From: Roseovarius confluentis
GTDB lineage: Bacteria > Pseudomonadota > Alphaproteobacteria > Rhodobacterales > Rhodobacteraceae
Reading direction: 5' to 3'
DNA: 64,000 nt
Assembly (NCBI RefSeq): GCF_002917925.1
Contig: NZ_PPFE01000008.1
Span: 143,614 to 207,613, forward strand
Shown: piece after piece, positions 20,354-28,472 of the stretch
Layout of the letters: every line of letters starts with the position of its first letter
Numbering within the stretch: the first letter of the stretch is position 1
Notes under the pieces: model-generated
What the model was told of the DNA's origin: nothing
The model's input: only the letters and a program-made list of their open reading frames with translations
Database searches by the model: none
Position numbers and translations under genes: made by a program

Positions 20354-20361
20354 TTAACCAT
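20354..20361 (+). promoter_or_regulatory. CtrA-type half-site upstream of the endolysin gene
   Basis: TTAACCAT, the 8-mer known as an alternative CtrA recognition sequence in Caulobacter, lies 52 nt before the endolysin ATG and just after the ccmE stop. Only one half-site is clear; the second TTAA of the long motif is absent. In Rhodobacter, gene transfer agent genes including the lysis genes depend on CtrA. Assignment is inference. Confidence 0.4.
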
Positions 20362-20412
20362 TCCTGACAATCCTTGCCGGCGAGTTCAAATCGCTGGCCA
20401 AGGGGGCGCGGA

Positions 20413-21024
20413 ATGCAGACTGTCTCGGAGATCGCAGAGGATATCCTGGCGCGGGAAGGCGGGTTCGTGAATGACCCCGACGACCCGGGCGGGGCCACCA
20501 ACCATGGCGTGACCATCCACACGATGCGGCGGCTGGGGTTGGACCTTGACCGGGACGGGGATGTGGACGTGGCCGATGTGCGTCGTCTCAGCCGGGCGCA
20601 GGCGCAGGACATCTTCATCGACCATTATTACCACCGGCCCGGGATCGCACGGCTGCCGCAGGTTTTGCAGGCCAGCGTGTTCGACATGTACGTGAATGCG
20701 GGGTCCAACGCGGTGAAGATCCTGCAACGGCTGTTGCGGCAGATGGGCCACGAGGTGGCCGTGGACGGAATCATCGGCCCACAGACCATCGATGCGGCGG
20801 AGCTGGCGCATGGCGTGGCGCCGCTGCATATTGCCGATGCCTACGGGATCGCGCGGCGGAATTACTATTTCCGGCTGGCCGATCAGCGCCCCGCGTCGCG
20901 CAAGTTTGCGCGCACCCGGTCGGGTGGCAAGGGCGGCTGGATCCGGCGCGCCGAGGCGTTCATCTCGTCGCGCTATCACATGACGCCGGCGGAGTTTCGG
21001 GATCGGGTGGCGAAATGGGACTGA
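20413..21024 (+). CDS. GH108-type N-acetylmuramidase (GTA endolysin-like)
   Basis: 203 residues. The muramidase catalytic motif EGGFVNDPDDPGGATNHG (15-32) carries E15, and the C-terminal part with FARTRSGGKGGWIRRAEAF is a peptidoglycan-binding-like domain. No signal peptide is visible, so export needs a holin, and a holin gene overlaps its 3' end by 10 nt. This pair resembles the endolysin/holin module used for release of Rhodobacter gene transfer agent. ATG 20413 is preceded by GGGGGCG; the longer start at 20374 is less likely. It is embedded between ccmE and ccmF. Confidence 0.85.
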   Translation: MQTVSEIAEDILAREGGFVNDPDDPGGATNHGVTIHTMRRLGLDLDRDGDVDVADVRRLSRAQAQDIFIDHYYHRPGIARLPQVLQASVFDMYVNAGSNAVKILQRLLRQMGHEVAVDGIIGPQTIDAAELAHGVAPLHIADAYGIARRNYYFRLADQRPASRKFARTRSGGKGGWIRRAEAFISSRYHMTPAEFRDRVAKWD

Positions 21025-21602
21025 TCGAGACGGTCCTGAGCCTGGTCTTCGGCGGGGGGCGCAATGCGGTGGCGGAAACGGCCCAAGTGTTCCGGGTGAA
21101 TGCCGAGAAATCGGATGAACGCGCCGCCGAATTGCAGGGCGCGGCGCTGGCGCAGCTTGCGGCCGAGTTCAGGGCCGAGCGCAAGGGCTGGTACGACCGG
21201 TTAATCGACGGGCTGAACCGGGTGCCGCGCCCGGCCATGGCGCTTGGGACGCTGGGGTTGTTCGTCGCGGCGATGGTCGATCCGATCTGGTTTTCCGAGC
21301 GGATGCAGGGGATCGCACTGGTGCCCGAGCCGTTGTGGTGGCTGCTGGGGGCAATCGTCAGTTTCTATTTCGGCGCGCGGCATCAGGCCAAGGGGCAGGA
21401 GTTTCAGCGCTCCATCGCCGCCACGATGGCCCGCACCCCACAGGTGGTGGGCAACCTGAGATCCTTGCGCGCGTTGGACGCGGGCAGCGCGGGCGTGGCG
21501 GATACCGGGCATGATGCGGGGCTGGCGTTGCAGGTGCAGGAGGTGGAAAGCGAGCCGAACGCGGCCTTGCGCGAGTGGCAGGAGGCGAGCCACGGGCGGT
21601 AA
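21015..21602 (+). CDS. Holin family protein (GTA 3TM holin-like)
   Basis: 195 residues. An amphipathic N-terminus (MGLIETVLSLVFGGG) and a charged coiled stretch (about 20-70) precede two clear membrane helices (about 73-92 and 106-121) and a polar tail. This layout fits the holin family described for gene-transfer-agent release. It overlaps the muramidase by 10 nt, giving coupled translation. It would form the membrane lesion that lets the signal-less muramidase reach the wall. Confidence 0.82.
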   Translation: MGLIETVLSLVFGGGRNAVAETAQVFRVNAEKSDERAAELQGAALAQLAAEFRAERKGWYDRLIDGLNRVPRPAMALGTLGLFVAAMVDPIWFSERMQGIALVPEPLWWLLGAIVSFYFGARHQAKGQEFQRSIAATMARTPQVVGNLRSLRALDAGSAGVADTGHDAGLALQVQEVESEPNAALREWQEASHGR

Positions 21603-21858
21603 ACTGACGGCGCGGAATCAAGGCGCGGTACGCGCCGCCGCGCCATCGCTGCCGCCCACCCAGGGGGCGGCGATTTGGCAGACGCAAGCGCTCTGCTTGG
21701 ACGTTTTTCGGATTTGGCTGGGGTTAAGGTCTGCTGCTCTGGCGTCGGCGCGCCACCCCGGGGGGCAGCGACGGCACGGCCGCGCCCCGCGACAATGTGA
21801 TCACCCGTCGCACCCGAAATGCGTTGGAGGCGAGGCCCGGGGCGATTATAACCGGGCC
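21603..21858 (+). other. Gene-free gap before ccmF
   Basis: 256 bp with several GC-rich complementary stretches but no convincing gene, promoter or terminator. A long in-frame extension of ccmF through this region (to 21511) exists but would overlap the holin gene and add non-homologous sequence. Confidence 0.4.
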
Positions 21859-23826
21859 ATGATCACCGAGCTTGGACATTTCGCCCTCATCCTCGCCTTC
21901 TTCGTGGCGTGCTTTCAATCCGTCGTGCCGCTGATCGGCGCACACAAGCGATGGGCGGGGTGGATGGCCGTGGCCGAGCCCGCCGCTACGCTGCAATTCG
22001 TGCTGACGCTGGGGGCCTTTGCGGCGCTGACTTGGGCCTTCGTGACCTCGGATTTCTCGCTGGAACTGGTGGTGGCCAACAGCCATTCCGCGAAACCGAT
22101 GCTTTACAAGATCACCGGCGTCTGGGGGAACCACGAAGGCTCGATGCTGCTGTGGGTGCTGATCGTGACGCTGTTCGGGGCCTTTGCCGCATGGTTCGGG
22201 GGCAACCTGCCGCCGACGCTGAAGGCGCGGGTGCTGTCGATACAGGGTCTGATCGGTGTGGCGTTCTTTGCCTTTATCCTGTTCACCTCGAACCCGTTTC
22301 TGCGCATGGAAGTGCCGCCTTTCGATGGGCGTGACCTGAACCCGCTATTGCAGGACCCGGGCCTCGCGTTCCATCCGCCGTTCCTCTACCTCGGCTACGT
22401 GGGCCTTTCGATGACCTATTCCTTCGCGCTGGCCGCCCTGATTGAAGGCCGCGTCGATGCGGCCTGGGGCCGGTGGGTGCGGCCCTATACGTTGGCGGCG
22501 TGGATCTTTCTGACCATCGGCATCGCGTTGGGGTCCTGGTGGGCCTATTACGAGTTGGGCTGGGGCGGCTTCTGGTTCTGGGATCCGGTGGAAAACGCCA
22601 GTTTCATGCCGTGGCTCATCGCCGCCGCGTTGCTGCATTCGGCCATCGTGGTTGAAAAGCGCGAGTCGCTGAAAAGCTGGACCATATTGCTCGCCATCAT
22701 CGCCTTCGGGTTCTCGATGATCGGCGCGTTCATCACGCGCTCGGGCGTGCTGACCTCGGTCCATGCCTTTGCGACGGACCCGGAGCGCGGCGTGTTCCTG
22801 CTGATGATCACAGGGTTCTTCATGATGCTTGGCCTGTCGCTCTTTACCGCGCGGGCCGGGGCGATGCAGGCCAAGGGGGTCTTTGGCCTTGTGAGCCGCG
22901 AGACGATGCTGGTCGCCAACAATGTTCTTCTGGGCGTGTCGGCCTTCGTCATTTTCGTGGGTACGATCTGGCCGCTGGTGTCGGAACTCATGTTCGACCG
23001 CAAGCTGAGCGTGGGCGAGCCGTTCTTCAACATGGCCTTCACGCCGTTCATGGTGCTGTTGGGGCTGATCCTGCCGGTGGGCGCGATGCTGCCGTGGAAG
23101 CGGGGCAACCTGAGCCGGGTCGTGAGGCCGCTGGCGGGAGCCTTTGCGCTGGCCGTGGCGGTGGGTGCGCTGGCCTATGCCATGCAGACAGAGCGCAGCG
23201 CGCTTGGGCCGGTGGGCCTGTTCCTGGCGGCCTGGCTGGTGTCGGGCGCGGCGGTCGATTTGTGGAGCCGCACGGGCCGGGGCGGGGGCCGCCTGTCGCG
23301 GCTGAAACGCCTGCCGCGGGCGGACTGGGGCAAGGCCGTGGCGCATGCGGGCTTTGGCATCACCATCGCGGGTATCGCCGGGATGCTGGCCTGGGAGGCC
23401 GAGGATATCCGCGTGGCGCAGGTGGGCGAAAGTTTCGACGTGGCAGGCCTGACCATCACGCTCAACGACGTCCGCGAGGTGGAAGGGCCGAATTACCTGT
23501 CCACGATGGCTGACGTGACCCTGTCCAAAAACGGGTCCGAGATCAGCCAATTGAACCCCGAAAAGCGGGTTTACCCTGTGGCGGGGATGCCCACGACAGA
23601 GGCCGCGATCGACAATGGCATCCTGCGTGACGTTTACGTGGTGATCGGCGACGAGCAGGCGGCGGGCGGCTGGGCCGTGCGGACCTACTACAAGCCGCTG
23701 GCGAACTGGATCTGGGGCGGTGCGATCCTGATGGCGATCGGGGGCGCGCTGTCGCTGTCCGACCGGCGCTATCGCGTGGCGGCGGGTGCGCGCAAGACCC
23801 GCGCCGTGGGGGTGCCGGCGGAATGA
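21859..23826 (+). CDS. ccmF: Haem lyase subunit CcmF
   Basis: 655 residues, polytopic. The tryptophan-rich haem-binding WWD segment is at 'WGGFWFWDPVENASFMPW' (about 234-251), with periplasmic histidines in flanking loops. It ligates haem to apocytochromes c with CcmH. ATG 21859 (MITELGHFALILAFF) is the family start. The stop overlaps ccmH (ATGA). It follows the endolysin/holin pair, so the lysis genes and ccm genes may share a transcript. Confidence 0.96.
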   Translation: MITELGHFALILAFFVACFQSVVPLIGAHKRWAGWMAVAEPAATLQFVLTLGAFAALTWAFVTSDFSLELVVANSHSAKPMLYKITGVWGNHEGSMLLWVLIVTLFGAFAAWFGGNLPPTLKARVLSIQGLIGVAFFAFILFTSNPFLRMEVPPFDGRDLNPLLQDPGLAFHPPFLYLGYVGLSMTYSFALAALIEGRVDAAWGRWVRPYTLAAWIFLTIGIALGSWWAYYELGWGGFWFWDPVENASFMPWLIAAALLHSAIVVEKRESLKSWTILLAIIAFGFSMIGAFITRSGVLTSVHAFATDPERGVFLLMITGFFMMLGLSLFTARAGAMQAKGVFGLVSRETMLVANNVLLGVSAFVIFVGTIWPLVSELMFDRKLSVGEPFFNMAFTPFMVLLGLILPVGAMLPWKRGNLSRVVRPLAGAFALAVAVGALAYAMQTERSALGPVGLFLAAWLVSGAAVDLWSRTGRGGGRLSRLKRLPRADWGKAVAHAGFGITIAGIAGMLAWEAEDIRVAQVGESFDVAGLTITLNDVREVEGPNYLSTMADVTLSKNGSEISQLNPEKRVYPVAGMPTTEAAIDNGILRDVYVVIGDEQAAGGWAVRTYYKPLANWIWGGAILMAIGGALSLSDRRYRVAAGARKTRAVGVPAE

Positions 23827-24275
23827 AACGGCTTGTGCTGATCCTGTGCCTTCTGGCCTCGCCGCTTTGGGCGGTGCAGCCGGACGAGATTCTTGACGAT
23901 CCGGCGCTGGAAGAGCGCGCGCGGGAGATCTCCTCGGGCCTGCGCTGCCTTGTCTGCCGCAACGAGAGCATCGACGATTCCAATGCGGACCTGGCCCGGG
24001 ACCTGCGCCTTCTGGTGCGCGAGCGGCTTGTGGCGGGGGACAGCGACGAGGAGGTCATCGATTTCGTCGTGGACCGTTACGGCGAATACGTGCTGCTGAA
24101 CCCGGTGGCGAGCGGCAGCAACCTAGTGTTGTGGCTGGCGGGGCCGGTGATGCTGCTGTTGGGCGGATTGCTGGCGGTGGTCTATATCCGCGGCCGCGCG
24201 CGGGCGAAACCGGAGGATGAGGCCGGGCTGAGCTGGGCCGAAGAGGCGCGGTTGAAGGAAATCATGAAGGACTGA
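23823..24275 (+). CDS. ccmH: Cytochrome c maturation protein CcmH (CycL-like)
   Basis: 150 residues: signal sequence (1-17, ending SPLWA), the redox motif C42-L-V-C45 in GLRCLVCRNESIDD, and a C-terminal membrane helix (about 101-122). It reduces the haem-binding cysteines of apocytochrome c and acts with CcmF. It overlaps the ccmF stop by 4 nt. Confidence 0.95.
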   Translation: MKRLVLILCLLASPLWAVQPDEILDDPALEERAREISSGLRCLVCRNESIDDSNADLARDLRLLVRERLVAGDSDEEVIDFVVDRYGEYVLLNPVASGSNLVLWLAGPVMLLLGGLLAVVYIRGRARAKPEDEAGLSWAEEARLKEIMKD

Positions 24276-24348
24276 CGCGCCGTCGCGCGTTGCATTTCAC
24301 GCCCGGGCGGGGTTGATTGGCGTCAAACGCCAGATGGAGGCCCGCCCG

Positions 24349-25128
24349 ATGACCACCTATCAGACCCTGACCTATGACCTGACCGACGACATCGCCGTGC
24401 TGCGGATGAACCGCGCTGACAAGATGAACGCGCTCAATACCCAGATGCGGGCCGAGATTACCGATGCGATGCAGCGCGCCGGGCGCGAGGCGCGGGTGGC
24501 GGTGCTGACCGGCAATGGCAAGGCGTTCTGTTCGGGGCAGGACCTGTCGGACAACGGCACGGCGGCGGCGCTGGACGTGGAGCGCGTGCTGCGCGACGAG
24601 TACGAGCCGATGCTGCGGATGATCTCGGACTGCCCGGTGCCGACCATCGCGGCGGTCAACGGTCCGGCGGCAGGGGCGGGGGCCAACCTGGCGCTGGCCT
24701 TCGACGTTGTGATCGCGACCGAGAGCGCCTATTTCCTGCAGGCCTTTGCGCGGATCGGCCTGATCCCGGATGCGGGCGGCACCTACTGGATGCCGCGGCA
24801 GGTGGGGGCGGCCAAGGCGATGGGCGCGGCGCTCTTTGCCGAGCCGATTTCGGCGCGGCAGGCGGATGCCTGGGGGCTGATCTGGGAGGCGGTCGAGGAT
24901 AACGCGTTCGAGATGCACTGGCAGGCGCGGGCGGCGCATCTGGCCAAGGGGCCGACGGCGGCCTATGGCGGGATCAAACGCGCGGTGCGCGGCAGTTGGG
25001 AAAACGGGTTCGACAAGCAGTTGGACCTGGAGGCGCAGTTGCAGGGCGAATGCGGCCGGACACGGGATTTCCAGGAAGGTGTGACCGCCTTCCTGGACAA
25101 GCGCAAACCGGAATACGAGGGGCGCTGA
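24349..25128 (+). CDS. Enoyl-CoA hydratase/isomerase family protein (PaaG-like)
   Basis: 259 residues of the crotonase fold. Oxyanion-hole segments are 'LTGNGKAFCSGQDLSD' (about 49-64) and 'NGPAAGAGANLALAFD' (about 103-118), and an acidic residue in IGLIPDAGGTYWMP lies where the catalytic carboxylate is expected. It resembles 2-(1,2-epoxy-1,2-dihydrophenyl)acetyl-CoA isomerase more than fatty-acid hydratases. No paa genes surround it, so the substrate is unknown. ATG 24349 follows GGAGG. Confidence 0.85.
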   Translation: MTTYQTLTYDLTDDIAVLRMNRADKMNALNTQMRAEITDAMQRAGREARVAVLTGNGKAFCSGQDLSDNGTAAALDVERVLRDEYEPMLRMISDCPVPTIAAVNGPAAGAGANLALAFDVVIATESAYFLQAFARIGLIPDAGGTYWMPRQVGAAKAMGAALFAEPISARQADAWGLIWEAVEDNAFEMHWQARAAHLAKGPTAAYGGIKRAVRGSWENGFDKQLDLEAQLQGECGRTRDFQEGVTAFLDKRKPEYEGR

Positions 25129-25425
25129 TCAGGCGACGCGTTCGACCAGTTCCACGTCGCTGAGCACGAACGAGCCGCCAAGCCCGGCCAGGATTGCGGC
25201 GGGGCGCCGTCGAGGCTCAGTACCGCGTCGCCGACGACATCCTTCAGGCTGAGGTCCGGCAGGTCGCTGCCCTCCTATGTCAGCACCAGCAACTCCTCGT
25301 TCACCTCGAAATCCATGATGTTGGCCGGGCTGCCGGCAAGAAGTGGGGCTGCTGCCGATGAAAAGGTCAAAGCTGTCGCCGCCGGTCACCGTGTCGTCCT
25401 GGCCCAAGATCATGATGTCCCAAGA
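25129..25425 (-). pseudogene. Decayed C-terminus of an RTX-type calcium-binding protein
   Basis: On the minus strand a frame encodes ILGQDDTVTGGDSFDLFIG, a typical RTX nonapeptide-like end. The homologous reading then jumps frame to ANIMDFEVNEELLVLT, hits an in-frame TAG, continues EGSDLPDLSLKDVVGDAVL, and shifts again to the tail SFVLSDVELVERVA before TGA. That is at least two frameshifts and one stop. No upstream RTX repeats or secretion genes remain nearby, so only a 3' relic is kept. Confidence 0.65.
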
Positions 25426-25561
25426 TGGCGAGTATCACCATGATGTGCTCGTAACCGACCAGTTGCAGCAATCATGGCGCAGCCGACTGAATCGTAAGTA
25501 AATGTACGATCGGGTCCGCCCCGTCGGTTGGCTACAATTTTAATAACCGGACGGCGCAACG

Positions 25562-25590
25562 AAAAACGCCCCGCACCGGCGGGGCGTTTT
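25562..25590. terminator. Strong terminator downstream of gltA
   Basis: AAAACGCCCCGC (25563-25574), ACCG loop, GCGGGGCGTTTT (25579-25590). The T-tract on the minus strand follows the stem about 20 nt past the gltA stop. The A/T flanks make it bidirectional. Confidence 0.85.
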
Positions 25591-25611
25591 GCAGAAGAGC
25601 GGGTGCGGCGC

Positions 25612-26907
25612 TTACCGGTTTTCCATGTCCACGTAGTCGCGCAGCGTCTCGCCCATGTAGAGCTGACGCGGGCGGCCGATTTTCAGTTGCGGATCGCCGA
25701 TCATTTCCTTCCACTGGGAAATCCAGCCGACCGTGCGGCTGAGCGCGAAGATGGGCGTGAACATTGACGTCGGGAAGCCCATCGCCTCGAGGATGATGCC
25801 CGAGTAGAAATCCACGTTCGGGAACAGCTTCTTCTCGGTGAAATAGGGATCGTCGAGCGCCGCGGCCTCAAGCTCCTTGGCGACCTGAAGCGTGGGGTTG
25901 TTTTCCACGCCCAGAAGGTCAAGCACCTCGTCGGCGGATTGTTTCATCACCTTGGCGCGGGGGTCGAAATTCTTGTAGACGCGGTGACCGAAGCCCATCA
26001 GGCGGAACGGATCGTCCTTGTCCTTGGCGCGCGCGATGAATTCCGGAATACGGTCGGGCGTGCCGATTTCCTGGAGCATTTCCAGGCAGGCCTGGTTGGC
26101 GCCGCCATGGGCCGGGCCCCAGAGGCAGGCGATGCCCGCTGCAACGCACGCAAACGGGTTGGCGCCCGACGAAGACGCGAGCCGCACCGTGGAGGTCGAG
26201 GCGTTCTGCTCGTGGTCGGCATGGAGCGTGAAGATGCGATCCATGGCGCGCGAAAGGATCGGGTTGACCTCGTAATCCTCGGCCGGGACGGCAAAGCACA
26301 TGCGCAGGAAGTTCGAGGCATAGTCGAGCTCGTTGCGCGGATACACGAAGGGCTGGCCCAGCGTGTACTTGTAGGCCATCGAGGCGATCGTCGGCATCTT
26401 GGCGATCAGGCGGATCGTCGCGACCTCGCGTTGCCACGGGTCCGAAATGTCGGTGCTGTCGTGGTAGAACGCCGAAAGCGCGCCCACGACGCCGACCATG
26501 ATGGCCATCGGATGCGCGTCGCGGCGATAGCCGCGGAACAGGAACTGCATCTGTTCGTGCAGCATGGTGTGATTGGTCACGCGGGTCTCGAAATCTTCCA
26601 GCTGGGCGGCGGAGGGCAGCTCGCCGTAAAGCAGCAGGTAGCACACCTCGAGATAGTGCGATTTCTCGGCCAGCTGGTCGATCGGGTAGCCGCGGTGCAG
26701 AAGCTCGCCCTTGCCGCCGTCGATATAGGTGATCGTGCTGTCGCAGCTGGCGGTCGAGGTGAAGCCGGGGTCATAGGTGAACACGCCCGCCTGCGCATAG
26801 AGCTTGCGGATGTCGATCACGTCCGGTCCGGCGGTGGGCGAATAGATCGGAAGCTCGTAGTCGTTGCCTTCGATCGTCAGTTTCGCGGATTTGGTACTGT
26901 CTGCCAT
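25612..26907 (-). CDS. gltA: Citrate synthase
   Basis: 431 residues of the type II (hexameric, NADH-sensitive) class. Active-site stretches are [14 protein letters not shown] and [15 protein letters not shown]. It condenses oxaloacetate with acetyl-CoA. ATG 26907 ([14 protein letters not shown]) is preceded by a GAGACCC stretch; the longer frame to 26955 lacks support. It lies 72 bp downstream of gltX on the same strand. Confidence 0.97.
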   Translation of the reverse strand: MADSTKSAKLTIEGNDYELPIYSPTAGPDVIDIRKLYAQAGVFTYDPGFTSTASCDSTITYIDGGKGELLHRGYPIDQLAEKSHYLEVCYLLLYGELPSAAQLEDFETRVTNHTMLHEQMQFLFRGYRRDAHPMAIMVGVVGALSAFYHDSTDISDPWQREVATIRLIAKMPTIASMAYKYTLGQPFVYPRNELDYASNFLRMCFAVPAEDYEVNPILSRAMDRIFTLHADHEQNASTSTVRLASSSGANPFACVAAGIACLWGPAHGGANQACLEMLQEIGTPDRIPEFIARAKDKDDPFRLMGFGHRVYKNFDPRAKVMKQSADEVLDLLGVENNPTLQVAKELEAAALDDPYFTEKKLFPNVDFYSGIILEAMGFPTSMFTPIFALSRTVGWISQWKEMIGDPQLKIGRPRQLYMGETLRDYVDMENR

Positions 26908-26979
26908 CAGGGTCTCCCTCGTCACGCCGCGGCGCGTGGCGCGCCTTGGCTGCATATTCCAGCACGCCTTACGAACGGG

Positions 26980-28389
26980 TTAACCGTTCTGCGAGGCAGC
27001 ATCATTCAGTCGGGCGAGGGATTCCTCCCGGCCCAGGACCAGCATCATGTCAAACACGCTAGGTGTTGCCGCCCGACCGGCCAGCGCGGCCCGCATCGGA
27101 CCGGCCAGCTTGCCGAACTTGATATCCTTGGATGCCGCGAACGCATTTGCGGCTTCTTCCAGATCGTTGCGCGACCAGTTAGCATTTTGCAAGTGCGGCG
27201 TCAATTCGTTCAGTATACCACGGGATACCGCGTCGAGCTGCGCGGCGGCCTTCTCGTCCGGGCGGATCGGGCGGTTTTCCAGGATAAACTGCGCCTTATC
27301 AAGCAGTTCCGGGAAGGTCTTTGCGCGTTCTTTGAGGCAATACATGCCGTCCAGCATGAGGGCCCGTGTCGGCTCGGGCAAGGGCGCGGATTCCGTCACG
27401 TCAAGGAATTCATTCAATTCATGCAGCAGCGCAGCATCGTCGCTTGCGGCGATGTGCTGGCCGCAGAGATTTTCCAGCTTCTTGAAGTCGAACCGGGCCG
27501 GGGACTTGCCGATGCCGTCGAGGTCGAACCATTGCTGCGCCTGGTCATCCGTGAAGAACTCGTCGTCGCCGTGGCTCCACCCGAGGCGGGCGAGATAGTT
27601 GCGCATCCCCGCGGCCGGGTAGCCCTGCTTGTGGTACTCGTCGACGCCGAGGGCGCCGTGCCGCTTGCTCATCTTCTTGCCGTCGGGGCCGTGGATCAGC
27701 GGGATATGGGCATAGACCGGCAGGGGCCAGTCCATCGCGGTGTAGATCAGCATCTGGCGGGCGGCGTTGTTGAGGTGGTCGTCGCCGCGGATGACATGCG
27801 TGACGCCCATGTCGTGATCGTCCACCGCGACGGCGAGCATGTAGACGGGCGTGCCGTCCGAGCGCAGCAGGACCATGTCGTCCAGCTGATCGTTGCGGAT
27901 GGTGACGTCGCCCTGCACCTTGTCGGCGATGGTGGTCGTGCCATCGAGCGGGGCCTTGATGCGGATGACGTAGGGCGCATCGGGGTGCGTCGCGGGGTCG
28001 GCATCGCGCCACGGGCTGCGGTAGAGGGTGGAGCGGCCTTCGGCCTTGGCCTCATCGCGGAAGGCCTGGATTTCGTCCTGCGTGGCAAAGCACTTGTACG
28101 CCTGACCCTTGGCCAGCAATTCGTTCGCCACCTCGGCGTGCCGGTCGGCGCGGGCGGCCTGGCTGACCACGTCGCCGTCATGGTCCAGACCCAGCCATGC
28201 CAGCCCGTCGAGGATGGCCTGCGTCGCCTCGGGGGTCGATCGCGCGCGGTCGGTATCTTCGATCCTGAGCAGGAACGACCCGCCGTGACGCCGTGCGAAA
28301 AGCCAGTTGAAGAGCGCCGTGCGCGCCCCACCGATATGCAGGTATCCGGTCGGCGAAGGGGCAAAACGGGTGACAACTGGCTGCGACAT
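26980..28389 (-). CDS. gltX: Glutamyl-tRNA synthetase
   Basis: 469 residues, class I synthetase. The HIGH-type motif is in [12 protein letters not shown] (15-26), and the KMSKS-type motif is KKMSKRHG near 243. It charges tRNA-Glu. ATG 28389 ([15 protein letters not shown]) is the conserved family start; the longer frame adds nine unrelated residues. Divergent from comEC, with only 83 bp between them. Confidence 0.97.
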   Translation of the reverse strand: MSQPVVTRFAPSPTGYLHIGGARTALFNWLFARRHGGSFLLRIEDTDRARSTPEATQAILDGLAWLGLDHDGDVVSQAARADRHAEVANELLAKGQAYKCFATQDEIQAFRDEAKAEGRSTLYRSPWRDADPATHPDAPYVIRIKAPLDGTTTIADKVQGDVTIRNDQLDDMVLLRSDGTPVYMLAVAVDDHDMGVTHVIRGDDHLNNAARQMLIYTAMDWPLPVYAHIPLIHGPDGKKMSKRHGALGVDEYHKQGYPAAGMRNYLARLGWSHGDDEFFTDDQAQQWFDLDGIGKSPARFDFKKLENLCGQHIAASDDAALLHELNEFLDVTESAPLPEPTRALMLDGMYCLKERAKTFPELLDKAQFILENRPIRPDEKAAAQLDAVSRGILNELTPHLQNANWSRNDLEEAANAFAASKDIKFGKLAGPMRAALAGRAATPSVFDMMLVLGREESLARLNDAASQNG

Positions 28390-28472
28390 GGGGCCGGTTA
28401 ACCTTTCGGTAAGCATGGGAGACGTATCAATAACGGTGCCTGTCTATCGGCCCATGAAAAGGGAGACAAGCC

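Noticed and set aside
20413..21602. Endolysin and holin as part of an ordinary prophage
   Set aside because: No portal, capsid, tail or integrase genes nearby and no change in base composition; both sides are ccm genes.
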